Positions 15,398 through 23,391 of a DNA stretch of 64,000 nt are shown piece by piece. This DNA comes from Halorussus gelatinilyticus (GTDB taxonomy: Archaea > Halobacteriota > Halobacteria > Halobacteriales > Haladaptataceae). Positions within the stretch are counted from its first letter, which is position 1. Each line of letters opens with the position of its first letter. Made by a program: the position numbers and the translations under genes. The DNA lies in NCBI RefSeq assembly GCF_023238445.1, contig NZ_CP096658.1, positions 1,116,001-1,180,000 on the forward strand, written 5' to 3'. The notes beneath the pieces were generated by a model. It was not told the origin of the DNA. It saw only the letters and a list, made by a program, of their open reading frames with translations, and searched no databases.

Positions 15398-15916
15398 ACA
15401 GACTTGGACGACAAAGACATCGACTTCCTCCGTGCTGTTACTCGGTTCGGTGGCGAGAACGTGGACACGACGACGATTCGGCGCGAGACAGGGATGACAC
15501 GCAACACGGTTCGCTACCGTTTCGGCAAGCTCGACGACGAGGACATCATCGACGTTGGACGTGCAGAATCGTGGACTGGGTCTGGGAGCGCGCCCCGGAC
15601 GGCCACGCTGACCGATGCCGGTCGGCAAGTCCTCGCGCGGGTTGGCGACGATGACGACGGTGCGGATGACGAGAATATCACCGATGAGGAACGCTTTGAG
15701 CGCATCGAGGAGCGATTAGACCGCATCGAAGCAAGGGTTGACATCGCCACAGGCACTCTCGGCGACCTCGAAGGCCAACACAACCAGATGACTGGCTGGA
15801 TGGGCCTAGCCGAGGTCTATATGCGTGCCACCCGCAGAACATTCAACAACGAGTTCGACGACATTGACTTCGAGCAGACGATGCGCGAGGTCGACCCCGA
15901 GACCGACACCGAGTAA
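15395..15916 (+). CDS. Winged-helix DNA-binding regulator with coiled-coil tail
   Basis: A 173-residue protein. Residues 1-80 form a MarR/PhiH1-like winged helix: IDFLRAVTRFGGENVDTTTI, then the recognition helix region TGMTRNTVRYRFGKLDDEDI, then a wing and TLTDAGRQVLARV. After an acidic linker comes a heptad helix (EERFERIEERLDRIEARVD) that probably dimerises it. The only convincing sequence-specific DNA-binding gene of the element, so a candidate switch between lysogeny and replication (inference). The ATG at 15395 is chosen because longer in-frame starts would run through the palindromic promoter region. Confidence 0.8.
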   Translation: MTDLDDKDIDFLRAVTRFGGENVDTTTIRRETGMTRNTVRYRFGKLDDEDIIDVGRAESWTGSGSAPRTATLTDAGRQVLARVGDDDDGADDENITDEERFERIEERLDRIEARVDIATGTLGDLEGQHNQMTGWMGLAEVYMRATRRTFNNEFDDIDFEQTMREVDPETDTE

Positions 15917-15970
15917 CCTCAATTATCCCGTATTTGAGCTAGCTGAAGGCTCATACGCACGTTTCGGTTC

Positions 15971-16057
15971 CAATGTCCGTTTTGCCGATTTCAGGCGAAA
16001 ACAATGTCCGCTTCCCGATTCGGAATCGCCATGCGGCGTCGAGCGGACAAGCGGACA
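15971..16057. repeat. Cluster of four TGTCCG motifs, two in each orientation
   Basis: CAATGTCCG occurs at 15971-15979 and 16002-16010, exactly 31 bp apart, each followed by a CCGATT-like sequence. The inverted form GCGGACA occurs at 16043-16049 and 16051-16057. They lie in the 206-bp gap between two convergent genes, where promoters are not expected. Confidence 0.5.
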
Positions 16058-16092
16058 GGCGGCGGCACCCCCTACCAAAGGCGGGCGTGGGT

Positions 16093-16106
16093 GCGCATGC
16101 ATGCGC
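16093..16106. other. 14-bp palindrome before the ATPase stop
   Basis: GCGCATGCATGCGC is perfectly symmetrical and lies 17 bp beyond the ATPase stop codon. It may assist termination between the convergent genes; the composition alone makes such palindromes fairly common in GC-rich DNA. Confidence 0.35.
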
Positions 16107-16122
16107 GAGGGGAGGTGGCCGG

Positions 16123-17277
16123 TCACTCGTCGGTGAGCAGGCCGAGGTCGGCGAGCTTGTCCTCATGGTCGCGCTTCGCCCGGCGAACTGCCTTACCATC
16201 CTCGTATCCGTACAGGCTCGCAATCTCTGGCTGTGTCATCCCGTGTTCGTCCTTCGTGGCTTCGAGAATCGCCATCATCTCCCGATTATGTTGGCGTGCG
16301 AGGTCATCAAGGTCGGCCTGTGTCGGCAGTTCTTCCTCGTCCTCATCGTCGAAGACGAAGTCACCCTCGTCGTACGTGCTGTAGTCGTCGTAGTTCGTCG
16401 GCGGGATGCCCGAGAGTGACATCATCTCGTTGATGCCCTGACGGTCTTTCACGTCCTGCCAGAAGACTGCCTTCTTCTGACTCTGCTTCTCGATGAATAC
16501 GGTGCAGAGAGCGCGGAGGGAGGCATCAATGTCCTTACCGTCCTGGCCAATCAGGATGATGTTAGCGTTGCTCTTGCGGGCGAGCTTGAGGAGCTTAGCC
16601 AATTGCTTAGCGCGGTGCTGGTCGGCTCCAGACCCACTGAAAATCTGGGCGGCCTCGTCGATGACGATGACGAACGGGTCAAGCGACTCGCCTGCTTGGA
16701 TGCGCTCCCGGCGCTCCTCCAATTGCTCAACAATGCGGCTGTAGTGGTCAATCTCTTCGTCGAGGTCGTCCGACGAGACGTTCGCCGCCATATACACGCT
16801 GTCACGGCCGTAGATGGAAGCGAACACCTCCAGCAGGAGGAACGCAAAGTCGGTCTTTCCAGACCCCATGATGCCATACACATAGCCGATGAACACGGGG
16901 ATGTTCTCTATCATCGACTGGAGCGACATTAGCACCTTCATCCCGCTCACGTCCTTTTTGTAGCTAACGAGTCCACTGAAGAACGACAACTGGGAGATGT
17001 TGCCCGCGGCCAGAGCGTCTGTGCCAGTATGCGTCCCGTGGTCTTTCACGATGGAGCGAGCGACTCCCGTGTCCTCAAATGTCCGCTCGGCGTCGTCCGT
17101 CAAGGGCTCATAGTGGCGTTCACAGAACGCCAGTACGTCGCGGAGTTGTCGGTCTTGCACGATGCCCGTCCACGGGTGGGCGTCAGGCTCGTCGTCCTGG
17201 TTCGGCAGGTTTCCGTGGACGTATTCTCTGAATTCCGATTCTACTGCTTTCTGCTGTTCTGACTCGCTCTCACTCAT
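16123..17277 (-). CDS. Pleolipovirus VP8/ORF8-like P-loop ATPase
   Basis: A 384-residue NTPase. Walker A is GIMGSGKT (135-142) and Walker B is VIVIDEAAQ (203-211), followed by the sensor-like strand NIILIGQDGKD. The C-terminus from about 350 (HGMTQPEIASLYGYEDGKAVRRAKR) looks like a helix-turn-helix. It matches the putative ATPase that ends the conserved gene block of pleolipoviruses, a non-structural or minor protein probably powering genome handling or assembly. The ATG at 17277 overlaps the previous stop by 8 bases and is preferred to a GTG at 17286. Confidence 0.85.
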   Translation of the reverse strand: MSESESEQQKAVESEFREYVHGNLPNQDDEPDAHPWTGIVQDRQLRDVLAFCERHYEPLTDDAERTFEDTGVARSIVKDHGTHTGTDALAAGNISQLSFFSGLVSYKKDVSGMKVLMSLQSMIENIPVFIGYVYGIMGSGKTDFAFLLLEVFASIYGRDSVYMAANVSSDDLDEEIDHYSRIVEQLEERRERIQAGESLDPFVIVIDEAAQIFSGSGADQHRAKQLAKLLKLARKSNANIILIGQDGKDIDASLRALCTVFIEKQSQKKAVFWQDVKDRQGINEMMSLSGIPPTNYDDYSTYDEGDFVFDDEDEEELPTQADLDDLARQHNREMMAILEATKDEHGMTQPEIASLYGYEDGKAVRRAKRDHEDKLADLGLLTDE

Positions 17278-18133
17278 TCTCACCACCTTGGTTGATTGTC
17301 ACGCTCAGTCGCTCGCTGTCGAACGGGTTCTCGTGGTCAATGTCCTCCGAGTGGTCGCGGCGGCCCTCGACGATGTCGTCTATCTCTGCCTCGCCGGTCG
17401 CGGCGCGCACATCGTCCCGTAGGGACGTTTCGCCAGGCACACGCTCGCCTTCGAGGACGTGGATGAGGTAGGTCGCACGCTTGCCGACCGCGCCCTCAAC
17501 GATGTCGGAGAAGTTGCGCCGGAGGCGTTCGTGCCACTCGCGCTCAACGCTCGCCTCGTGCTTGAGATATTCCATCCCCTCTCGCATTTCCCGCCTGATT
17601 TCGGTGCCGCTGACGCCACCGTAATAGCTACAATACGCCGTGTTAGTGTCCGCATCGTAGTGTTCGCATTCCCAACCCGTACGGGTTCCGCGGCGAGTAC
17701 CGATGTTAATTCGGTGCAGATAGTCCTTGTCTCTATCAAGCTCTTGGAGTTCGCCGTTCTCGTCCTTGACGATGGCTTTCACCGTCAAATCTTCCCACGC
17801 TTTCGGCGGGAGTTTCTGCGTCTCGGTGTCACCGTTAGCAGGGTCTAGGACGTTAAGTAACTCGTTCCGTCGCGCGCCAATCCACTGGCGGAGATATTCC
17901 GCAGGCACCAGTAATAGCATGATGAGGTAGCCGAACTGAACCGTGTATGGCTTGATTTCAGGCGGCACGCCTGTCTCGATTCCGATTAGGTGCAAGAAGC
18001 CAAGGGCAACCGTGGCAAACATCCCGATTGCGATGCTGTAGACAACGACGACGTAGATGAGCAGACGCCACGCTTTGACGATACCAGTCTTCGCCCAATT
18101 CGCCAACTCTTTGATGGATTCGACATAGCTCAT
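17270..18133 (-). CDS. Pleolipovirus ORF7-like membrane protein
   Basis: A 287-residue protein with two membrane segments near the N-terminus (LLIYVVVVYSIAIGMFATVALGF, about 24-46; VQFGYLIMLLLVPAEYL, about 65-81) and a long cytoplasmic charged domain containing a Cys pair (WECEHYDADTNTAYCSYYGG). It is in the ORF7 position between the ORF6-like and ATPase genes, as in pleolipoviruses. The ATG at 18133 is 6 bases past the previous stop. The role in the virion is unknown. Confidence 0.8.
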   Translation of the reverse strand: MSYVESIKELANWAKTGIVKAWRLLIYVVVVYSIAIGMFATVALGFLHLIGIETGVPPEIKPYTVQFGYLIMLLLVPAEYLRQWIGARRNELLNVLDPANGDTETQKLPPKAWEDLTVKAIVKDENGELQELDRDKDYLHRINIGTRRGTRTGWECEHYDADTNTAYCSYYGGVSGTEIRREMREGMEYLKHEASVEREWHERLRRNFSDIVEGAVGKRATYLIHVLEGERVPGETSLRDDVRAATGEAEIDDIVEGRRDHSEDIDHENPFDSERLSVTINQGGENE

Positions 18134-18138
18134 GGAAA

Positions 18139-18786
18139 TCACTTAATGGGGTTCTTCGGTTTGGTTGCACCCCGAGCTAGGAGCAATTGAAGGCCGGTCA
18201 TCATGACCAAGACGACTGCCCCACCTCCGACTGTCATCCCTAAGGAGTGCCCTGCATCGGGGGCCCAGTTGATGGAACTGCCCTCGCCAATCCAGAAATA
18301 CAGCCTACCCGCGGCGTCGACCGTCAGCGCGGGCGTCTCAGGGTTATGAAGCGGAACTCGCAACGTGTTCTCTCCCTTGGAGAGTTCGTAGCGATAACGC
18401 TCCATTTCGCCCTCTGTCTGGCGTGACGAATCCGTGATGACGACCTGCTCACCACCATCTTCACTCGACACCTTCACGACGGCTTCGCCGTCGTCGTTGG
18501 TCTCGATAGAGTTCAATCGAATCCCTTCGCCGTGATAAAACAAGGTCGACGCATCGCCGTTACTTGAGTCGTCATCGGGCCCGTCAGCGGTATCACTGCT
18601 GTCCGTGTTCTCGATGCACTCTTCATATTCTTCGTTGGTCAACGCATCTGCACAGTCGTCTGCCGACTGCGCGGACGCACTATACGCCATATACCCAAAG
18701 ACTGCCGCCGAAACAAGTGCGGCGATGGCCAGCACCCGCACGAGGAATCCTATTGGTATGATTTTGAAGATGAGCCAGAACATCAT
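18139..18786 (-). CDS. Pleolipovirus ORF6-like membrane protein
   Basis: A 215-residue protein with an N-terminal membrane segment or signal (VLAIAALVSAAVFGYMAYSA, about 18-38) and a C-terminal membrane helix (TVGGGAVVLVMMTGLQLLLA, about 185-204). Between them is an acidic exterior domain with one Cys pair (CADAL...YEECIE) and a beta-rich region. The topology suggests both ends are anchored with the central part outside. It overlaps the spike gene by 4 bases. Position supports the ORF6 assignment. Confidence 0.78.
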   Translation of the reverse strand: MMFWLIFKIIPIGFLVRVLAIAALVSAAVFGYMAYSASAQSADDCADALTNEEYEECIENTDSSDTADGPDDDSSNGDASTLFYHGEGIRLNSIETNDDGEAVVKVSSEDGGEQVVITDSSRQTEGEMERYRYELSKGENTLRVPLHNPETPALTVDAAGRLYFWIGEGSSINWAPDAGHSLGMTVGGGAVVLVMMTGLQLLLARGATKPKNPIK

Positions 18787-20546
18787 TCACCACCCGCGAG
18801 TGCGGCGAATAGCGCAATGATTAATCCAGCCCCCGGCACGAGGAACGCCCAGCGCGGAATGTCGTTGAAGACTGCCCCTGCGCCGCCGAGCCCGAACAGG
18901 TCGCTGACGTTGATTTCAGGATTCTGCGTCGCCGCTTCACGGGCGTTATTGGCCTGCTCCACGTCCTCCTCGTATTGATTCGGGTCGCGCGGACTGAAGG
19001 TGTACGTCTCGGGGGTCATCGTGTCCTTCTCGACACGCTCACCATCCTCGTACGAGTACAGCGCCTTGACCTCGAACACGCCCTCAAGCTCCGCTGTGTC
19101 ACCAGACGGAGTCGTCATCAAGACCGCCCCATCCGACCCAGTAAGGTTGTCGACGACGTACGCCTCGCCGGAGTTGACCGATACTTCGTCAGGGGTGTCG
19201 AGGAGCAGGTTACCGTCGATTTTCTGTCCGTCCATCCCGTCGATTTCAGACTTGCTCGTGGCATTGGGGTACTCGACGACAGTCGCGGTACCCTTCAGGT
19301 CGGTCTCAAAGCCCAGTTGCGAGGCTGAGAGAGCCGTAAGACTTGCGTTTCCTTCCTCGTACGAGTATTCTTCCCACAGGCGAGAGGTTGCGACTACGTC
19401 GGCCGCAGGGAGTGAACCGCGCGCATAATTCTGGTCGATTTGGTCAACCCAACTGTCGACCTCGCCCGCAAGGTTCTGCGCCGCGCTACGGATGTTCGAC
19501 ACGGCCGACCTGCGGCGTTGAAGGTCGAGGAAACCGTAGAGGTCAGACCCGTCAGGGTCAGTCACCCCCCAGCGTTGGGGCATTCCACCAGTGTACGAGT
19601 CAGTCTCTACCTGGATGCTGGTAAAATCGTCATTGGCCGAGTCGTAGTAGTAGTGACCGCCCCCGAAACCACTCCCTTGCATGAAGGTATAGTCACCCCA
19701 ACCAGCGGCCGCCTCCATCGTCTCGCCGTTGATTGTCTCATAATCGATGTAGATGATGTCGTCGGTGCTGGTGACTGGGTCATCCCCGTAGTAGTCACTG
19801 AACGGACGGAGGACGTCATCAGAATTGGACACATCGTACCCTGACACATCCCCTACCGGGTGTCCACCAACCCAGTCGAATTCAGACGAATCAACTCCTG
19901 TATTGTACGTATAGTAGAAGTTGAATATCTGACCAGCACTATCGGCGTGCCCGTACGAGTGAACGTGGTTGAACATCTCGATTAACTGCACCACGTCGGT
20001 CGTCTGGTTATCGACGATTTGCTGTTCGAGGTCAGCGTAGTCGTCCCGGATGTTCGCCTCCATCTCGGCCTTCAGGTCGGGAATGGACGGGGCGTCATCT
20101 GACGTGTCATTGAATCCTCGGACGAACTCAAGGACAGCATCCTGCCAAATCCAGTTCGAAGAGCGGTTGGCAACAAGGTTCTCAAATTCCTGCTCTGCCT
20201 CTGCGGACGAATCCAGACCGCGCGCCGCCGACCGGATATTGCGGTGCGTCTGAGTCAGCGTCTCATCCTCACTGTCGCCGTCTAGACCGCCCGAGACATA
20301 CCAGTGGACGGCGGCTCCTGCGGCCGCCGCGACCGCCGCCCCAGCAATGACTCCAGCCAGTGCATCCGCCCGACCAATAGGGGAATACCGGGGCGCGACG
20401 TGGTTAACCGCGGCGGGCCCGCCAGCGGCCATCGCCGTGGCCATCGCACCCGTCTTCAGAACGTCCCGGCGCGACATACTCGGCCCGCTCGGGACATCGT
20501 CTCGTGCCTGTGCAACCGTATCGTAAAGCTTCGAATCGTCTCCCAT
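18783..20546 (-). CDS. Tat-signal envelope (VP4 spike-like) protein
   Basis: A 587-residue major envelope protein candidate. The twin-arginine motif SRRDVLK is at 25-31, followed by a weakly hydrophobic Ala/Gly segment, the usual haloarchaeal Tat signal. A second hydrophobic stretch lies at about 63-83. The large ectodomain is acidic, Asn/Asp/Tyr-rich and contains no Cys. The C-terminus WAFLVPGAGLIIALFAALAG (about 566-585) is a tail anchor. Length, tail anchor and neighbours correspond to the pleolipovirus spike VP4, which mediates receptor binding and fusion in that family. The gene starts 27 bases after tatA. Confidence 0.85.
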   Translation of the reverse strand: MGDDSKLYDTVAQARDDVPSGPSMSRRDVLKTGAMATAMAAGGPAAVNHVAPRYSPIGRADALAGVIAGAAVAAAAGAAVHWYVSGGLDGDSEDETLTQTHRNIRSAARGLDSSAEAEQEFENLVANRSSNWIWQDAVLEFVRGFNDTSDDAPSIPDLKAEMEANIRDDYADLEQQIVDNQTTDVVQLIEMFNHVHSYGHADSAGQIFNFYYTYNTGVDSSEFDWVGGHPVGDVSGYDVSNSDDVLRPFSDYYGDDPVTSTDDIIYIDYETINGETMEAAAGWGDYTFMQGSGFGGGHYYYDSANDDFTSIQVETDSYTGGMPQRWGVTDPDGSDLYGFLDLQRRRSAVSNIRSAAQNLAGEVDSWVDQIDQNYARGSLPAADVVATSRLWEEYSYEEGNASLTALSASQLGFETDLKGTATVVEYPNATSKSEIDGMDGQKIDGNLLLDTPDEVSVNSGEAYVVDNLTGSDGAVLMTTPSGDTAELEGVFEVKALYSYEDGERVEKDTMTPETYTFSPRDPNQYEEDVEQANNAREAATQNPEINVSDLFGLGGAGAVFNDIPRWAFLVPGAGLIIALFAALAGGE

Positions 20547-20573
20547 TGTTGTACTGAAAGATGTGTGTCGTGT

Positions 20574-20747
20574 TTACTCGGTCACCTCCGTCTGTGCCTC
20601 TAGCTCCTGCTCCAACTCTTGCCGTCCCTTTTGGAACTCGCCCTGCGCCTCACCGACCGACCGCGCCAGCTTCGGAATTTTGTTAGCGCCAAACAGCAGG
20701 ACGCCAATGCCCGCAATCACCATCATCTCCATTCCGCCCGGAATCAT
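20574..20747 (-). CDS. tatA: Provirus-encoded TatA-family protein (57 aa)
   Basis: A 57-residue protein, MIPGGMEMMVIAGIGVLLFG..., with the full TatA/TatB pattern. It has a short N-terminal membrane helix (residues 6-20) with Glu7, the FG hinge (19-20), Pro25, an amphipathic helix KIPKLARSVGEAQGEFQKG (23-41) with Gly32 and Phe38, and a Gln/Glu-rich tail. TatA oligomers form the conducting part of the twin-arginine translocase together with TatC; no tatC is present here, so it would have to work with host TatC. Its ATG overlaps the PKD-gene stop (ATGA). The next gene downstream encodes a Tat-signal envelope protein, which points to a dedicated export helper. Confidence 0.85.
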   Translation of the reverse strand: MIPGGMEMMVIAGIGVLLFGANKIPKLARSVGEAQGEFQKGRQELEQELEAQTEVTE

Positions 20748-22120
20748 GGGTCGGCACCCGCCAGAGCGGCGAACATGAGGAGGACGACGAGCAGGCCGCC
20801 ACCGACGAACACGTAGGTAGTCGTGTCACCATTGTCGCCGACCCAGCCTCCACCGCCAGAGGTGTCCTCCGAGAGGACGACCTCGAACTCGGTGTCGTTC
20901 TCGGTCACTTCGATTTCGTCGTCCACGGAGATGTCGCCATCAGGGCCCGTGACCGTCACGTTGTGCGTGCCTTCCGCGATGCCGGTGAAGGCCGCCGAGC
21001 CGTTCTCGTCGGTCGTCGCCGACTCGTTCAGGTCGGGGAATTCAACCGATGCGTTCTCGACCGCGATGCCGGTCGAGTCAACCACGTTGACAGTGATGTC
21101 GTGCGCTGGCGAGAGCGTCACGTTGTGCGTCTGAGCCGCCCCGGACACAGCGAAGCTACCATTCGTCGAGTCGAATCCATCCGCGGTGATGTCGAAGCTG
21201 TAGTTGCCGTCCGCAAGCGTGGCGACCGCGCTACCGTTATCGTCAGTCGTCAGCGTGGCAACCGTCGTCCCGGTGGAGTCGTCCGTGACATCGACCGTGG
21301 CGTTAGCGACGGCCGAGCCGTTGGCGTCAGTCACGTCGAACGTCTGCTCATAGGTCGATTCTTCGACCGTTACAGTCATCGTGTCCGTGTCGCTCGCTCC
21401 GTCAGGGTCAGTCACCGTGAGTTCGACCGTGTACGTGCCCGTCGACGAGAACGAATGGGTCGGCGAGACGCCCGTTGCGTCCTCTGTGCCGTCACCGTCG
21501 AAGTCCCACGAGTACGAGAGCGTGTCTCCGTCGGAATCGGTCGACCCGCTTCCGTCGAACGCCACGGAGTCGCCCTGGAGGGCGGTCTGGTTGGGGCCAG
21601 CGTCCGCGGTCGGCGCGGTGTTGGAATCCAAATAACTGACGGATTCGATTGTGGTGTCGCCGCTGACCTCCATCATCCCGACTCGGAGGTCACCGCTCCA
21701 ACTTTCGTTGCTCGGCGAGTCGCCGGAGAAGTGGAGCGAGTCGGCAACATCAATCGTTATCGTGCCGTTAGAGTCGATTTGGCTGGCGTTGAACACGTGG
21801 TCAGCCGACGTGTTCAACGGAGTTTCGAGATAAACCCGTACCTCCGCTCCAGACGACATGTTGCGGGTCTCAATCCGCACCTTGTCCACGGCTTCTGTGT
21901 TACTGATGTTGACATAAGGCGACGAAGATGCACTGTCGGACAGTTCAAGGCCTCCATCGCCAGTTGTACTGGCGTTGGTGCCGAGCGTCCAGTCGCTGAA
22001 GTCGTCACCATCTTGCCAAACTGTGGTTGTGACCGTCGCGGCGACCGCTAAGCCCGATACGACGAGCATGGCCGCCATCACAAGGACTCCGAACCGCTTG
22101 ATGTGTTGTGTTCCGTTCAT
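20744..22120 (-). CDS. PKD-domain surface glycoprotein-like virion protein
   Basis: A 458-residue protein. The signal or membrane segment is at 10-29 (FGVLVMAAMLVVSGLAVAAT). A beta-sandwich-like region with many N-x-S/T sites (about 35-165) follows, then a PKD domain at 168-253 (SGSTDSDGDTLSYSWDFDGDG). Two carboxypeptidase-regulatory-like domains at 258-336 and 340-416 carry NATVDV and NASVEF signatures. A Gly-rich linker leads to the tail anchor YVFVGGGLLVVLLMFAALAG (436-455). PKD domains usually mediate protein or glycan contacts, so an adhesion or second spike role is inferred. The ATG at 22120, just before the signal, is preferred to one at 22207, which would overlap the upstream gene. 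Confidence 0.82.
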   Translation of the reverse strand: MNGTQHIKRFGVLVMAAMLVVSGLAVAATVTTTVWQDGDDFSDWTLGTNASTTGDGGLELSDSASSSPYVNISNTEAVDKVRIETRNMSSGAEVRVYLETPLNTSADHVFNASQIDSNGTITIDVADSLHFSGDSPSNESWSGDLRVGMMEVSGDTTIESVSYLDSNTAPTADAGPNQTALQGDSVAFDGSGSTDSDGDTLSYSWDFDGDGTEDATGVSPTHSFSSTGTYTVELTVTDPDGASDTDTMTVTVEESTYEQTFDVTDANGSAVANATVDVTDDSTGTTVATLTTDDNGSAVATLADGNYSFDITADGFDSTNGSFAVSGAAQTHNVTLSPAHDITVNVVDSTGIAVENASVEFPDLNESATTDENGSAAFTGIAEGTHNVTVTGPDGDISVDDEIEVTENDTEFEVVLSEDTSGGGGWVGDNGDTTTYVFVGGGLLVVLLMFAALAGADP

Positions 22121-22139
22121 GAATTTCACCTTGAAATGT

Positions 22140-22337
22140 TCAGTTGAAGTAGCCCGCGGCCTTGTTGCCAATCGGCGCACCACCCTGAAGGAATAGCCCG
22201 AGACCAATCGCGGTCGCGCCTGCCTCCGGGACGTGGTTAGCTAGCGATGCGCCGAAAATCAGCATCAGACCAAATGCCGTGGTTGATGCCGAATTCGCAA
22301 ATTTCGAAACTTCGCCGATGTCAAGTCTGTCACTCAT
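22140..22337 (-). CDS. Short membrane protein, first gene of the structural operon (VP3-like?)
   Basis: A 65-residue protein with two hydrophobic segments (TAFGLMLIFGASLANHV, about 20-36; ATAIGLGLFLQGGAPIG, about 41-57) and a Gly/Asn tail. In pleolipoviruses the gene just before the spike encodes the small internal membrane protein VP3; this is only half the usual length, so the equivalence is uncertain. It is 19 bases upstream of the PKD gene. A TATAGGGG promoter lies 26 bases before its ATG, implying a leaderless transcript. Confidence 0.7.
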   Translation of the reverse strand: MSDRLDIGEVSKFANSASTTAFGLMLIFGASLANHVPEAGATAIGLGLFLQGGAPIGNKAAGYFN

Positions 22338-22362
22338 GTTACGTCACTAATAACTAGTTCAG

Positions 22363-22371
22363 CCCCTATAG
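22363..22371 (-). promoter_or_regulatory. CTATAGGGG promoter of the structural operon
   Basis: CTATAGGGG on the minus strand ends 26 bases before the start codon at 22337, the distance of an archaeal TATA box from a leaderless start. The same element precedes the genes starting at 23044 and 24970. Confidence 0.6.
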
Positions 22372-22483
22372 GTATTCCCCACAGTAATAAATATTTAAAT
22401 AGAGAACAACCACCGCGCATAATTCGCACAGAAACACGGTCAGAATCAACGCCAGCACGAGACAAGGGGCAGAACCCAGAGAA

Positions 22484-23044
22484 TTAACTCGCGGCGTTCT
22501 GCGAGTGCTTCACGTCCATGATGGCGTCGAAGACGCCAAACCCGCGCGGGTCTCGGAGCGCATCACGGTCAACGAGCGTCTTGTCGTGTGCGCCATGACG
22601 AAACGGCCGCCCCTCCCGGTCGACCTTGTCCGCGGTCGCCAACCCAACAACACCAAACTCAGGCGGCCCGTCAGCGTCGACCTGTCGCGCCTCGACCAGC
22701 AAATAGATGTCTGCCCCGACCCCGTCGCCGCGCTCCCGGACAAGCAGGTCTGGGTTCGAGAAGCGTTCGCCGTAGCGCAATTTAACGTCAATAGAGACGC
22801 CATAGGCGTCAATGTCACATGATGCATCTTCATCGTCCGTGACACGGCGATGGACAACATCGTGGCCCTCCAGCCAGTCCGATGCGACCTGCTCAGCGAC
22901 CGCGCCAAAAAACACGTCACGTCGCCATTCATCACGGTCGCGGACGCCCCCATCGGCATCGAAATCCCACTTGCAGTTTTCCATCCACGTCATCGCGCGG
23001 GCATATTGGTCGTGTGTCGGTCGGCGTGTGTTAGTTGTCTTCAT
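22484..23044 (-). CDS. Possible PD-(D/E)XK nuclease-like protein
   Basis: A 186-residue soluble protein. The pattern DIDAYGVSIDVKLR (about residues 75-88), where a hydrophobic strand ends in D-x-K after an upstream Asp, followed by ADIYLLVEARQ, resembles a PD-(D/E)XK nuclease core with a preceding helical region containing Glu (AEQVASDWLEG). That reading is inference; no close family is recognised. It could process viral DNA or help replication. The gene has its own TATA-like promoter and sits between the structural operon and the small coupled genes. Confidence 0.6.
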   Translation of the reverse strand: MKTTNTRRPTHDQYARAMTWMENCKWDFDADGGVRDRDEWRRDVFFGAVAEQVASDWLEGHDVVHRRVTDDEDASCDIDAYGVSIDVKLRYGERFSNPDLLVRERGDGVGADIYLLVEARQVDADGPPEFGVVGLATADKVDREGRPFRHGAHDKTLVDRDALRDPRGFGVFDAIMDVKHSQNAAS

Positions 23045-23068
23045 CTTCAGTCAAACATATTATATGAA

Positions 23069-23077
23069 CCCCTATAT
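23069..23077 (-). promoter_or_regulatory. ATATAGGGG promoter of the nuclease-like gene
   Basis: ATATAGGGG on the minus strand ends 25 bases before the ATG at 23044, with a second AT-rich block (ATATAATATG) nearer the start. It is one of three related copies in the element. Confidence 0.55.
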
Positions 23078-23102
23078 GTCTATTTCTAGCACGAAAACGG
23101 TT

Positions 23103-23154
23103 CGCCACCGTGAGGTGGCGGAAGACAACCTAACACGTCCAGTTCTACTGGACG
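23103..23154 (-). terminator. Two hairpins, probable terminator of the small coupled pair
   Basis: CGCCACC-GTGA-GGTGGCG (23103-23120) and CGTCCAGT-TCT-ACTGGACG (23136-23154) are perfect inverted repeats. They lie downstream of the stop at 23230 and upstream of the promoter at 23069. No T-run is obvious. Confidence 0.45.
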
Positions 23155-23229
23155 AAGGGTTATATGGTTGCCACGACCAAATAACTATCGGTAATCAAAC
23201 ACGAGGACAAGAAGGAGTCCGGGTGCGAG

Positions 23230-23391
23230 TCAGCGACGTTCCGCTAGTCCAGAGGGCGAGTGGGCCCAACTGTCCCACGCTTGCGCTTCGGCGGCCTCCA
23301 AGCGGTCGCGGTCGTCAAGGCGGTCGCGGAGCGTCACCCAGCCATCCATCTGCGCGACGATGTCCTCAACGTCTTCGTCCACATCAGTCAT
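23230..23391 (-). CDS. Small acidic helical protein
   Basis: A 53-residue protein, MTDVDEDVEDIVAQMDGWV..., mostly one charged helix (TLRDRLDDRDRLEAAEAQAWD). It has no recognised family. Its ATG overlaps the previous stop by 4 bases, which is the main support that it is translated. Confidence 0.55.
   Translation of the reverse strand: MTDVDEDVEDIVAQMDGWVTLRDRLDDRDRLEAAEAQAWDSWAHSPSGLAERR

Noticed and set aside
20963-22051. 362-codon plus-strand ORF
   Set aside because: Antisense to the PKD surface protein, whose domains and signals are clear.
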